Source of the DNA: Chromobotia macracanthus
Taxonomy: Eukaryota > Chordata > Actinopteri > Cypriniformes > Botiidae
Length of the DNA stretch: 64,000 bases
Assembly: GCA_036877525.1 (NCBI GenBank)
Contig: JAZGTH010000071.1
Span: 2,540,501 to 2,604,500 of the forward strand
Reading direction: 5' to 3'
Positions 13,901 through 29,200 of the stretch are shown in pieces (the first letter of the stretch is position 1; the number at the start of each line of letters is the position of its first letter). A program made the position numbers and the translations under genes. The notes beneath the pieces were generated by a model. That model was not told where the DNA came from. It saw only the letters and a list, made by a program, of their open reading frames with translations, and searched no databases.

Positions 13901-16900
13901 AATTCATTAGTTACAGGCAGAAACAAGGCAAATGCGATGACTGAAATTATTATCGCGTTTGACAGTGAAATGGGCTTCAGAGACACAGAGGAGAAGCTGG
14001 TAAAAGAGAGAGAGATGAACCCAACCAGAACCAATTATACTGAGAGACCAATGATGCAAAACGTGTGTGGTGGTCTTCATACCCTTCATAATGAGACACA
14101 AACATCAGGGTGGGCGGTATGACCGATACGATATATCACAAAATGAGAGATTTTATATCATGGTAGTAGTACATCCTGCAATATTTTTGTAATATATAAT
14201 ATTATATATTAAAACCCTTGATTTGAAAACAAAAGACTAAATGTAAAATCATGCGTTTAAAATGGATCATTCTGACTTTAAATGCAGCCTGGATGTGCCA
14301 CATTTGAAGTCATCATAAAACACAAAAAACACGACCGTTTTCCAATGACTGCCACATAAACACCTTCAATGACAATAATGGTCTTAACTGTCCATCCCAA
14401 CACATAATCACAGAATGAACACACATTAGCTACAGCGCAGGGCCCAGCAGCTGTGAGCTGTCTGAACAAATCACAAAACAGACATTACTGCACAGCATGC
14501 TGGGTAATAACAACTATGACCCTGTAAAGAAACAAAACACGCCAAAGGCTTCACAGACTTTTAAAATGCACTTTAACCTTTAACATCAGCACCCCACATC
14601 ATAGGGACTCTCCCTCTCTCTGTGTGGTGTATATACATATACACAGACACAGGTCTATAGAATAAATACCCAAACCCACCACACATACAAAAACTTATAG
14701 TCAATGATCCTAATGCCAAAAGACAAAAATATATCAATTTCCTGTGTATTCCGCCTTACCACACCCTATTAATCACAGAAACGTGCCCATTTTTCAGCGT
14801 CTCATGGCTCCATAACTCTGGACATACATTTCCATTTTGGCAAAACCCACGAGGGTCATCCATCTGATGTATGGTTTCAGATAGCAGCACCCTTTCCTCA
14901 GGGAATACCTTGAAATCCATTTCCAGGAGAGACCTGTCTCCTACAGCTAATCAGACACTTGGGAGAAAAGAGTCGTGTGGCGGCACTCACTTTTGCAGGA
15001 CTTCCCATCACTGGCGAGGACGTGGCCGGTCCGGCAGCGACACACGTGTGATTTGTAGTGTTGGCTCAGGAGACAGATATGCGAGCAGCCGCCTTTTCGC
15101 CCTTGTGGATCAGGGCTGCACGCGTGAGTCCTGACTGCAGGAAGAGAAAGGTTATAATCAACAATCAACAGTTTGTTAGTAAGTAACCAACAACTTTTGA
15201 GTGGCTATCTGAAATACTTGGTTCTGATTGGTTAATAACATTTCACGGCCTGGTATGCTTCATTCTGATTGGTCAATCATAACATTCTGCAGTCAAGGTA
15301 CCAATGACCTTTATCCCTGGCAACTAGTTTTGTCAATAAAATTGACTTATATCTTTGTGATAAAAATACGAAATTAACAGACGTGCTAGCATGACACATT
15401 TTTTTGAATAATTGACTTCAGAAGCATTTTTTTCAGTTCAATTTACCTCCAAACCACGCAAATGCACACAGTCTATCATACCACAGAAACCTGCGATTTA
15501 TTTTGTCAGTGTGAGCATTGCTAACATTAGTTAGTGCTCTGCTAATAAGTTTACCTGTAGGTTGAGCGAGTCTGTGATAAACTCGTAGGGTTCTGGCATT
15601 TTCCAAAGTGGCGATGGTGCTTGTGTCACTGGTGTTAAAACGGTTTATTTTTAATATGTCCACCTTGTTCTCTCTGGAGGGGTCGGAACGTGTCGCAAAC
15701 AGGTAATCTTCAAAGACGGCTAAACCGTACACGTGCGACACCTGAAAAAAGAACACGTGAACAATGGATGAATTATTCTAGAAACCGCGACACACTTGTT
15801 TCAGCTTAGTTACGAACACAACACAAATACGTCTGCTTGAATTTGCTACTTTAATCCAAACGCCAACTGAAGTGATGCAACATTTGGTGAATAAACAAAC
15901 ACAAGTCAAAATATGCATGTATCTTTGATGTCACATCTGTGCTTCACCGGTGGGTACCTTTGAGGCTCTGATTTCTAAAAAAAGAATGAGAAAGAGTGAC
16001 GATAAAAACAAATGAGTTTACTCCAGGTTATCTTTTTTACTACCAGCCCCGAGAAAAGCACCAATATAGCCTTCGACAGAGTCCCAGGACACTCCCTTGA
16101 GCTGAACCTCGCATGAAATGGATGAAGAAATCAATGAAGAAGAGCACACAAAAGAGTTTGTAATGTCATGACAAGGTCAAATAAACCATATGCTTATCCA
16201 GGTTATAAGTTCTGACAGGAGACAGTAGAACAGCATGAATGTGAAAACAAAACAAGCCCTTATTCTGCATGCAGGCATCTGATTAGCATAAAAAGGGCTG
16301 CGGTTTGTGTATACGCTAAAGTCTTCATTGAATTTACTTGATGAAAATTACAAAGAACAATTTCTTTGTCTCATCACCCAATCAGATTTAAGGGTTTGGT
16401 TTAAGACTGGAGTTAGATTTGTATTTTTCTCTACCTTCTCCCAAGATGGCTCAGCTGATTGGCTAGAAAACATTTCTGAAACTGGGTGCTAGCATTCGGG
16501 TTGCATACTTCGAGAGCATCACGCATTAGCCGAGAAACTGCTGTTGAGAGGTTTGGAAATGCTAGCAGTATATTTCAACTGCTTAATTTGACAGGAATTC
16601 TGTTCACAGACCAACAAGAGATGTTGAAACATATCATACATGTTAAATTCATGGACACCTTTACAGCCATACAAAACTGTGTTTTTGTCAGAAAGTTTAT
16701 GGACCGTTTCCAAATTCCAGCTAATAAACCGCAACAGTAAAGCATTGTGGGGGAAAAAATGGCAGGCAGGTGTTAAATAATCAAAAACGCAAGCGGGAGA
16801 GGTTGAGTGGCTGCTACCCTGTCGATAGTTAAAATGAAAAATGCCTGAAAATGATACAAACGCTCTTTTTCAGCAGCGATAATCGCTCAAAACATCCATT

Positions 16901-19900
16901 AAACCATGAAAACCTGCAGACAAGCTCCTCCCCAAGGGCCTGAGAGGAATTTGTAAAACACTTTTCTAAGTATCGCATCAGGTTATTAGTTAACAGCAGA
17001 TGTCTCATAAGGCTGATAAACAGTCAGGCATGGATTATGTGTTGTTTTCTAGAAAAATGCATACAACTGACAGCACCCTTGGCTCGCTCTGTGAACTATA
17101 GATGAAATTTAAACTGGATTTATGAAGCTATGAATTTTGGATCATCATACTTTTGGGTCCGTTCAAGGGGTGAAAGAGAGAGGTCGAAACTTTATAGCCT
17201 TCAAAATAAACTGCTTTAGGAGTTATTCAAAGACACATCATTTATCACCGGTTTACCGTGGACTATTAAAGCAGTGGGGCAAAATATAACCAGAAACTTT
17301 TTTTATTTTGTTTACCTGGCTGGAGGTCACTCGTATTTGCGATGGAATCAGAGTAGCAGAGTTGGGTCTATTCTGTTTTAGGCTGGTCTGACCAAGGTTA
17401 TTATAGTTAAACAAAACTACAACTGAAACTAAAACTACATTTCCAAAAATAACCTAAAAACAAATAACTTAATTTTCCAAAAAACTAAAACTGTTTAAAA
17501 CTAACTAAAACGAAATGATAAAGAACCCAGCAGCCAGTCCGGTGCAGATGGTGAAAGTTATTGGCTCATTAAAAATCTAATCCAATGTATGAGATCAATC
17601 AACCAAAATACAACGTATTCTGCAGACCAGCTAAGCTGCAGACTTTTCAGTCAGGAAACATTAGATTTATGTAGGGTGTAGCTTCTAAACTAAGTTAGAA
17701 AGTTAATACCAAAAGATTTGTTTACAAATCAAGACTTCTCTGCAAATCAAGAGCATTTCTTACTGAGTCTCCTTGGATGATTGTGTGTCTGTTCTTGCCG
17801 TTGTAATCCACAACTTCGATAAAATCCAGATAAGCGTCCACCCAGTAGACGAGTTTCCTGACCAAGTCTAACGTAACGGCGGTTGGCTGTTCAGTTTTGT
17901 ACTCCACTATCCTGCTTCGGTTGGTTCCATCCATGTTACAGCGTTCCACTTTAGCTGCCGTTCCATAGTCTGTGAAAAATAGTTTTCTGCATGGGAGAGA
18001 CAAGAAATGTAATTAGTTTGCAACTCAAACTGTGCATTCTTAAAAATGCAACGACTCTGCTGAGAGTGTCCCAATGCAACTCGCAACAACCCATCCAAAG
18101 TAAAAACTAAAAAAAGTCCAGGCTGTTCAAAATATAATACATCCACTTAAAACCATTACTTTTTTTATTCTGCAAAACTGCTTTGTGGCCAAGCAGAAAG
18201 CATGCAGTAACAACAGCGCAATTAAATCAAGAGACCACATGTAAGAGCTGAATGAATGCGGCGCAGTGTGACACGACCTATTACACTAATGAATACTGAC
18301 TTCATGTGCATTGCTCTCTACGAGCAGCACTTGGAGTTCTAAATCCGAGCTCAGTTCTGGCACAGAAACGAAGTCCTTGTCATGTGACAGAGCCAAACTG
18401 CCCCCAAAAGCACACAGAAGTCAAAGCTGCATACAAATCAGTGTTTACCAAGAGACTGGAGAGTCATTGCTTGTGTTTCTCACTTCAGAAAACGTGTATG
18501 ACTGTGCATTAGATAAGAGCGATTTATACGCTCCTATGTAAATGTAATCGAGACTTCTAACTAATCTGTGATGTTTTAGGGTGTGACTGTTTAAAGATAC
18601 GACGAGCTGAATTTCTAAAGATATTACGAATATCATTCTGTTGACTGCGATTAGCTTGTCTGTAGTCTGTAAACCCCTGGATAGTAGGGCTGTGTGGTAG
18701 TAACAATGTATCTAATTCTGTGTGAGTAATATTATTATATGCTAATGGTATATAGTTATAGCATATATGAATATAGTTAATTTGCCGGACAATCAACAAA
18801 GAAGTAAACTGTAGCTTATTTAATTTTCTCGTTTCACTTGGATCTTGTTAGATGCAAGACAAAAGATTATAATTATGTCTAATGAATTATTGATCTAGAA
18901 CGAGTGCAGAAAAACTTCACAATATATAACCAAAAAGTCTAAAAACAGTATAACTAGCATTATAAACCATGGTTCTCTAAAGTCTAATGTTCAGACGGAA
19001 TAATAAAATAGCTGATACAGGCAGAAATTCAATATTATTGGGCTAAGCTGTTATGTTGCTTGGAAACTGTAAACAACGCAAAAAAGCACCACGTTTCAAA
19101 ACTTAAAAGCAGATCTGCACATTGACAACCACACAAACGTATCTGTGCACTAAATCTTATTCTGGATGACATATTTTAGCAGTTTTACGATAGTTCAGTT
19201 GTGAATACCAGGTTTGTAGGTTTCTGAGCCACCTTACCCCATCATGGGATCCAGCGCTAGAGCTTTTGGGTTCTGGATGTCAAGATCGATGATGGTAACA
19301 CACGCATCACCCTGTTCATTACAAACGAATATCCGGTCATTGACTCTGTCTACAAAGTAGAAGTTCCCCGTCAACCAGTCGACGGCCATATGTTCCACAT
19401 CTACATTTTCGGGAAAAAGACGAAAGTAGTTTTAGACACAAAATTGGGCATCAGAGCATTTCTGGATCTCCTCTAGATGCACGGCTCTAGATCGGGTGGT
19501 TAAGCGATTAAAAATTCATGCGCGCTTCAAAGGCTAAACAGCTGACATTCAACGACTTGACATGCCCACTTGACACGTTTACCCTCTGACATTTGAACAC
19601 TTCATTAGTGGATAATTACACACTTCAGGGGTTTAAAAGGTGAAAATGAACCACACTTGAGAAAATGAAAATAAAAAGACTAACAAGAATATTTACGTGG
19701 AAGTTCGACGCTAAACACCCAGGTTCATGAAAACTTCAAAGGACATCGGTTTGCACTCGTTCTGAATAAAACATCAAAGTTACGAAGCGTTCGCTAATTC
19801 GTGCTCTGAGAATAGATGCCACTACACTCACTTTGTAAGTTCTGACCCATCCTGATCTGATGTTTGTCTGAAAATCCTTTCAGTTTGGTCATCCGAGCAC

Positions 19901-20206
19901 ACCACAGCGGACTTGTGTGCTCTGTTGTCCAGAGCCAACAGAGAGATTCTTCCCTATAAATAAAGTCCAATATTTGGGTCCCATTTGTCTCCATGGACTT
20001 GAGATTTGGCATAGAAGAACCGTTGAGGTAAATGATTGATATGGAATTGATATTTGCTGTTATCAGCACAGGAGGTTTATCACCAGGATCTGAGAAAAGA
20101 GCACAAAACAGATATTTAATAACGATAATGTGATAATGATAATATACATTTATTAATAATAATAATAATGTGTAATATATATACACATACATATTAATAC
20201 ATACAT

Positions 20207-20247
<41 letters not shown>

Positions 20248-23200
20248 TATATATCAAAGTAACAAAGGATAACAGAAAAAACAAAAAAGATTGAATCTGT
20301 TCATATTAATATTTGAATAAACGCTGAAGTAACACCTCTTTAAAATATGAATATTTAATTGTATTAGTCATTTCCATATCTTCAACAAACATCAAAAAAT
20401 ATTTACATGTGTTTTGGCTCACCTCCGCAACGCTTAAAACCCAGTGTGCGCTTATTAACAAAAACAGTCTAATTGCCGTGACACGAATTGTGCGAGTGTA
20501 AACGTCGTGACAGCCTTGTGTGTTTTTGTCCCTTTCATGCTAATGAACAGAGACCATGAAGAGCAATTAACAGCGAGCGTGTAATCATCTCTAAACGTGA
20601 TAGACAGTTGCAGGCAGGTCTGGATGAGCCCTGATTGACTTTTCATTAAAAGCTTCCCTGTTTATCTTCAGCTCGGCTGTGATGTAGCCTAGCTCACCGG
20701 CCGCTATTTGCATATTAATGAATTTAAGTGTAACCGACGCTCAAGCGAGGCAGAAGATGCATGTTCTCTACTCAAGAGAGTTTATCGTTATATATTGAGG
20801 TTCTGCTTTTCCTGTACAATTACATATCCCAGAATGCATTGCGATGGACCTAAGGCGTAAGTACGGCTTTAGTTTAAATGCTGAGTAAACGACGAGTCTG
20901 ATGTTGGTTTGCTTTGTCCTTGGATTTGATTTGTTATTTGAAGTTGCTATGGTAAATACTGCTGCTCATACCATACATCTCGTACAGTAAGAGCACAGTG
21001 AGTAAACAGCTCTGACTGACCATCAAGCTGGCGCAGTCGCCCGTTTCTCTTTGAAACATTCGAGGTATCTGAAGCAAGTTCAGACTCAAGCGCAAAGTTT
21101 TTGATTAATGTGCGTTCATTTATTTTTGGAGTTTTTGCAGCTTTAAAACGGAGCAAAATGAACGTAGCTTATGCACATAGCTTTTTCAGAGTGGAAATAA
21201 CGCGGATGATGAATGAACTCACCTGTTTTGGCTTTGCAGGACCGTCTGTTGGCCTGCAGGCTGAAGCCATCTGTGCAGGCGCATCTGTACGATCCCTGCG
21301 TGTTCATGCAGGTCTGACTGCATGTCCCGTAATCTCTGCATTCATCACGATCTGCAGGCGACAGTGGGGCTGGTTATTAAACACTACATGTGCCCGAACA
21401 TGTGACCTAAATATATTCACCCAAATATAGTTAATGTGACCATTCTGTGACTTCCTGTCAACACGCATAAATATAGAAATAAGAGTTGCAGGTGTGGAGA
21501 GTACAGGGTTAGTAAATAGCTATTTCAGTCAACAGCATCATTTATCATAAATGTAGGAGTTTGCTAGTTTAACTCAAATTTAGGGTTGGTGAAAGGACTA
21601 TGGTAAGCTTAGATATTAGCAACAGACTGGCACAGAAACAGTGCCAACAGAACTGTGAGGAAATCTCTGAAGATTTCCCCAAAATAATGCTTTCAATTAC
21701 CAGTATGTTTTGTTTCATTTAACGCATACACCCAGGATGCAACAGTTGTTAAAAATTGGAAGCATAAATTGGTTTTGCAGTTATTTTTGTTGTAGGTGTG
21801 TTGCCACACTTACTCTTACCTCCAACACGTACAGGGAAATATGATTATCCATAATGACTGTTACTTGTGGTGCAATGCAATGAATAGATGTCTAATGTTT
21901 AAAAATGTCTAACATTATTATTATTAATGTCTAATATTATCTGATTAGAGCAAGATTAAAAGTCGAATTCCTCAAACAGAGCAGAGCTACAGACAGTTAT
22001 GACCTCACCTCGACATCTTCTCCCATCCTCATAGAGTTCGAACCCTTCCCTGCAGAAACAAGACGTCCCGTTTCTCATAATGACACAGTCAAACTGACAC
22101 CTGCGCTCCTGGCAGCTACGCACCAACTCTAAAATCACATAAACACACACACAACATCCATTTAAAAGCATGAAAACATTGATTCAGTTTGTCTGCACAA
22201 TCCGACCAGCCCCACCCAGCAACACCGGCTCATCCAGCCATAAGATTTTAAGCCAGTTGTTACTTTGGGGGCCAATGGCAAACTAGGGGCGTGTTAGAGA
22301 AGCTCTTTCAAAACAGCCATAATTTCGTTTTAGGTTAATTAAATTTAATTTAATAAATAACACAACTGAAATTAATTTAAATTAGTGGCACAGAAATGAT
22401 AAACTTTTTACCTTGTACTTTATTTTTTGTAATTTTTTTAAACATCCAGACTGTTTTATAACCCTATAGATGATACGGCTAGCTTTTTAAATAAAATGCA
22501 TTTAATAAATCTGATCCGTTTAGTGACTCTGGTGGCACAGAAACGACACATTTTTATCATTTACTTTTTTTAACTTTATTTTTTAACAGACGGACTCTGT
22601 TGATGTCACAATTCGCTGTTTGATTTAGTATCCCGGGGCCATTTCACCACAGCGAACATGCATTTACATTCTGTGACACCCTCCGTACTAGAACAGTGTC
22701 ATTTGATGAGCAGCTTTCTCCAGCGCTGAAACCATTTTTTTACCAAGTCGAACAGATGCAGCCTCATTATGAGACCATGATTCAGCGCTTTTTAAGCGCC
22801 ACTTCAGGCTTGTTTTCTCAGATGCATTTCCTCTCCGAGTCGCTGTCGACAGACAACAGTAAAGCGCAAATTTAGGGCCCACTGTGCCATATTTATCACC
22901 CCTGGACGTGCGCGGCGCCTCGTAATGAGGGACGTTTCTGATGGCCGCGTTTTCAACCAAACGAAGATCTGCCTGTCTTTATTTATTGATCCCAGAACGA
23001 GGTGAAAAATCGCAGTGTTTTGTAAAAACGCTTGTGCGATAAGAGCTGCAATCTGTTTCAATTATTCTGACACCTGAAGCCCATATTCGACATTTTCATT
23101 CATCTGGGGGCGTGGCCAACAGGTCACCTTGCCTTCCTCACCATTTGGAAGTTGGTGGTAATGCATTTTACACACACGAATGAGATCCAGTGTGAAAGCA

Positions 23201-26200
23201 GAGATGCTCTGGGCACTTTAAATGTCTTATCGAGCACAAGAGATAGAGATAGACTGCTGGCATGCATTTGCAGCTGCACGCAGCCCGCATTAATAATATG
23301 CATGTGCTGAGAAATGCGTCGCGTTCCGAGTGGTTTAAGCCAGACGGTTTTAAATTAAGTACTTCTTTAAAAATGCATTACATCGTTTAGGGGTAATGCT
23401 AAGCGTTTTACAATGCGAGTTGAACTGAAAGTGAAATATAACAGCTTTTTATCTATTACGTAGGACATGCAACCGCTGGAGCTGATGGATGGTTAACCAT
23501 TTATATGGGTGACTAGCGCGGGCAACTCAACCATCTATAATCTTGCCAGTTTGTTTACTGTACGCATGCAGCTTGGAGATCCACCAAATAAGAGTAAAAT
23601 CACAAAGTGCCTATATCAAACATGATTCATGTCCAAACAGGGCTTAGTGGTAACAACAATTAATAATACTTATACAGTATTTACTCATCTTAGTTCAAGT
23701 TACTTTCAACATTTACTAACAGATATTCAAAACCAAAAGCTCTATTTGTTTAACATTTCTTAACTAACATCAGTCAATCAACAACTGTATTTGCACAAAT
23801 TAATGTTAACAAAGACTAATAAATGCTGTTAAAAATAGATAGCAAGTTAGCTTTGAAAGCATAAGATCCCGCCCTCCTTTCAGAGTGCTCTCCAAAGCCA
23901 CGCCTCCTCTAACACATGATCACATGAATAGTTTAACAGGTAAGTAGGACCTGAATGCTGTGATTGGATGGACATTTTATACTCCTGTGCTTTTAACAGA
24001 AGATATATATTTATATTAATATATTCATACCATTTGGTAATTGCTATTAGGATGTGCAGCAATTTTTAACCAGCAACAAAAAAAAAAATTACCTACCCTG
24101 CCTTTTAACTAATGCTAACGCATTGAATATTATTGCAAAGTTACCAAAAAAGCTGACAAATGAAATGCAACTTCAAAACTAGGCCAATATCATTGTTTAC
24201 GCTCTGAGTGGCATCAAATGTGTGTGGACAACAACAAAGCCAACCAGCTAGCTGCTACATCCGCCACCCGGATTCATGCTAATCTCCTGCGAGCAGGAAG
24301 GAGGCCATTACGGGTGGACCCTCGCCGCGAGTCAGACTCCCTCACAGCAGGATTTATCTCCTGTGAACTCCACAACTCCACCTCAGGCTGATTTTCTCTC
24401 TGTGAGGAGCCTGGCTTCCTCTGGCTCTCACTGGGTGATGTAGAGCTAACTGCAGCGGTGCGGGGAGGGCGCCGAGTCTGACAGGGGCGTGGAGGTAAAT
24501 GTCTGTAGATCTATTTCTCTACTTCAACCCAAAGAGCTTGAACTTTAGCTGCTGTGAACAATCAATCACTCTGGGGAGTCCCGTACCACATTAAAAATTA
24601 AAGACTGAGACCTTGAAAATCTATACAGCCTTAAAAAAATGTGGCATTTGAGTTTGACGCAGTCAAAGATCCTGTGAAATTGTTTGCCAGTTTATTTTCC
24701 TCTGTTGACCGATTTTCTGTCGAATCAGGCCGAGCTTATCAAAGGACATCGTTTATTTTAAATAGCCAATAGCTGCTGGCTATTTGCAAGATAGCAATAG
24801 GTGCTATCAAGCTAAAATGCACATAACTGCTCAAAGTTTATTTTGCAAGAAGTACATTTGCATATAGATGGCCTCTAAGCTAACATACATGAGCTATCTA
24901 AACCATTTCCCGGACACCAGGTTCCTAACCTGTTCCACAGCACTCTGAATGGACCATTCAGAAAGCTGCATCATTTAAGCCCCGCCCCATTGCCCCAGCA
25001 GGTGTCGTCTGCTGCTCAGAGAACACAGCGTATGTCTGGACAGGTCTATTATTCACTCACAGCAGGCCTTTCCCTCAGTTTCTGTGATCAGAGTGGCCCC
25101 CCATCCCCGGGGCCCGGACAGCTAGGCCATCACAGCAGCAAAATGAGCGCACGGTTGTGTATTTATGTGTTTGTGCGATCAGTGCAAGTGACCGGGGGGG
25201 TCTGACCTACCCGGCAGTGTCTATAAATAGATGACAGAAAACAGACTAGATTGAGAAAAAACACAGTTTGTTAGAACAACAAGGACGGAGGGGGAGTTGA
25301 AATGACTTTCTGAGGCAACAGTGGAACATATCTGGAGCAGCAACATTATAAAATATCAGCTAGATTTGAACATGTTCTGAAAAAATGCCCGTGAAACACT
25401 CACCAGCACATTGCTAAGGTGATTGTTTGCAAAGCAATCACCTAGGGTGTTTTGGGCAGTTTCTAGGGCATTGTTAGGTGGTTGCTAGGGTGTTGCTAGG
25501 TGTTAGGTTTTGAAAGGTCTCAAAACAACTGTGAAAAAAGTCTCAAAATAGCAAATAGCGTTACCTAATTTCAGTTATCCTGAATATATCCTCCGTAAGT
25601 GAAACTAAAAATGGGTCAGGGTTTTTACAGTTGCTGCAAAAAGTAATATTACATAATTTCACAAACACCTGACGCAGTTGAAACACCTGCACCTTAATCC
25701 GCAGAAACTGAAGGAAGACGACGCGCGACATCTCTGGTGTGACTGTGAAGAAGAGCTGGTTTATTTTGCCCCTTCATCAACACTTCAGAATGTTCTGCCA
25801 ACACGACGCAGCAAAGATACGGATCCAGATAAACCGACACAGACGGACCGCTAGCTTCTAAAGTCTGTAAACCACAACCAGACACAACAAATCTGTATTT
25901 AGCCACATATATATGACATCAAAGGCCTGCGCTTGTCCAAACATTGGTCTACTCTGGAAATAAGTCGAGTTGGCATATGAAAACTCCATTTTTGCCCTTC
26001 TTCCGACCACTGCAGGTTTGCCCCCGGCAAAACACTTAACCTGCAACTGCTCCCATCAAACTCTGATATGCCCACATCACTAGCACTCTAGCTAACGCTC
26101 ACAGACTCTCAGATGGTTTTCTGGACAAATAAATGCTGAATTTATTTGATGAATCGTGCAAGCGTAATCCAGAAATGTGACTCTTTTGCTTAAAGGTCGC

Positions 26201-29200
26201 TAAGCGGTCTGATTTATACAAAGTAATCTATACCCAACCCAAAGATGACTTCCTTTAAATGTGCCATGAGCGATTCATCCTGAAAACAGATCAAATTAAC
26301 CTCCAGTAACACCATGGAGAGCAGAGTTTTTTATGTTTATTAGTCAAGATATTAGCAAACTGCTCTCCAAATGCAATTTTTATGTTAGTCGTTATCGGAT
26401 GGCCTACAATAAAGGAACCAAACACCCTCAAATCAGTGTCACCTAAATGGAAAGTGTATAAGTGTGGGTTTTGGGAGGAAATCTATTTGTTTTCCTCTGT
26501 ATAGTAGGTCCAAAAGTCTGCGGCTGCTATTTTTATTAATTCAAAAAAAAAAAAAACAGTTTTTAAATGCTTAAAACAAAGAAGTTATAAAAATTGTGTA
26601 CAGCAAAAGTTATGCTTAATGTAATTTGATAAGATAAATAAAAATAGAAGAATTTTTAGTAATGGTCTTAGACTTTTAGGCCCCACTTTATGTGTATATA
26701 TTGTATGTATAGCTTCGATTCAGTGACCTCAATTTTAACTCCCTTCTTCGGGACACTGAAATATTATGGAATTCATTGCTAATACTATAAGACAGGAAAC
26801 AGAACCATCAACATCCGAACGGCCGGCTAAGAAAACAACCTGCACACAAATGATATCGGTTGTGTGTACATAATTTTTCCGTTAGCAAAACAATCCCAGA
26901 CAATCCATACATTAAAAGTTCCTAATGCCCTGCTTAACTTGATCAAACACAACCATAACCAGGGAAATTATGTTTCACAAAAGGATTGTTAAAATAACAA
27001 AGAAAACCATTGTTCTAAGGATAAATCTGCCTTTAAGCATTCGACGACATCCCCTAAACCTTTGTTTACTGTGCTATTATATGAAAGCCATGGTGAGATG
27101 TAGCGAGAGCAGCATCTTTTGTATGCTGGTATTTTTTGTGTGTGCGCTTTTCTGTTTTTAGTCACCTTGCTGTGTGGGCTGGTTTATTCAATTCCGTATA
27201 TTCATTAGGGACCGTCAACACAGAGGGGAAAACTGAGGCGAGTGTGCTATTACCACAGGGACGTTCAAGGGTGCAACGCAAAGACGGTTTCCTGGCTGGC
27301 ACCTGTAGTATGTAGTACACTTGAATCTGTAAAAGCCCCTAGAGACATGAAGCTTTACTTTCACAGAGACCGCGGCCGTGATTTACGATGCTTTCGGTGG
27401 TTTTAGTGCAGGAAAACGTCGCAGTGGACGTTCACGACACATCCGTCGCTCCTGAGTGACTTTAAAATGTTCATTGGAATAAAAGCGAGAGATAGAACAT
27501 GAGGAAAGAAGAGATCAGGGGAGCTTGTCGTTATTGGAGGTGAAGTGAAATTTTTGAAATGCGAACGGAAATGCTCTTTAAATCCACATATTCATGAGAC
27601 ATCAGACATCAAGTCAAATCGTCATTAAAATGTTATGAGCGGCCTTTTTTAAACGTTCACTCATTTATTTCATTTGTCTTCTAATAATTTCAGTAAATGG
27701 TATTTAAAATTTTTTACTTAATATTAAATTGACTCCAGTGAATAAATGGAGCTATTAAAAAACCAATATTGTATATAATTTATAATAAAATGAAAAATAA
27801 AAATCCACATAGTAATTCTAAGCCAAACAATCAAATTGATATATAAAATGGAAAAATAAAGATGGCACAGTTAAAAGTTTCAAAGATCTCATAATCTGTT
27901 CGTGTTTCACTAGTGATGCACAAAAGATAACAGCTGGGATTGTCGTATTTGTTTGCATTTTAGGTCCCTGGCTAAATTACTTGAGGTGATTGATGCGATC
28001 TATTCAAAATAGAAGCTTAAGGAAAAGCTTTTCTGTTTCCTTCCACAGTAGAACCATCAAAAAATTCAAATGCACTCAAAATTTCTACGTTGTTTTTCGT
28101 TTAAACTTCACGAGATTCATGACTTTCGCTACAGCACTGACTATAGCTCTCGCTCAAGACCTGATTTTCCATCAGAATTAAAAAAACAAACTTTCTATTT
28201 CGCATCAAAAGCTGTCAAGCCCGTTACATGTTCTGAGGCTTGCTTTATCATTTGTAGCCTTTGATACATGTTCTGTAGCGAGAGTTTAAAGAGAGAGAGG
28301 AAGTGAACGAGTGAAAGCTGGCTACGCACACGCTTCCAGAAACATACGCCCTGTACGCATGAGCAACAACAGATAACGCAATTAATATAAACAGCCGGCG
28401 AACGAGGGAGGAATCTATCACTCTTTTTCCACAGGAATAAGATTGTGCATCTGTTTCTCTCAGATGTGGGTTTGTTTGAGAGCACATTCAGTTTTAAGTT
28501 AAATAGCATGTAAAATAGAATGCAGTAGTCCACAATAAATGTTTCAAAGTAGTATGCACTATGTACTACTAATAAACTAGTATGCACTACTACTAGTATG
28601 CTACACTGATGTCACGTGACCTGGCTATGCTGCATGTTTAATTGTGGGAGTAGCCTTCCGTTGTCGTCTCAGAAATAACTTTTGATAATTTCGAAAATAA
28701 TTTTAAGTATATAGTACATTATGTAAAAATAGGACAGGATGCTATTGCAAGAATACCCAGTGAGAACAGACTCCGTTTAACTCAAAATCTTTTGCTCGGG
28801 GTAACCGCAGGACACAGTGAGGCCATGAACAGAAAGAGACTGTAAAAAAAAAGGAGTTTTGCTCGTGAAAGAGAGACACTCAGCACATTTTCAAGGTTAC
28901 AGTCCTCGCTGTCACATAAAGATATAAAGTTTATGAGCTTTAGCATTTCTTTTGTGCTATAAATGTGGAGTCAATGGATGTGTAAAATAAGGCAGATTTT
29001 CAAGCCCAGAGGGCAGGAAGCCCATCTCTCATGTGTGGTATTGTCGAACCTCAGACTCAGATGACTAAATGATTACACTGTAAATTCAAGACGACCTTTT
29101 GCCTGCACTGTGCTTTTATGGAAATAAAGACTCATCTACGAAATACTGTCGAACTAATGCACATATGGAAAGCTTAGCAGAATGCTAAAGGACAATGGGG

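Larger units (their letters stand above)
20090..21222 (-). other. lrp1b: lrp1b intron 5
   Basis: 1.13-kb intron with a TA microsatellite (20209-20244) and a homeobox/POU-motif-rich stretch near 20510-20730 that could be regulatory. Confidence 0.55.

Noticed and set aside
28195..28587. 130-codon minus-strand frame in intron 3
   Set aside because: No homology recognised; hydrophobic low-complexity content typical of AT-rich introns.
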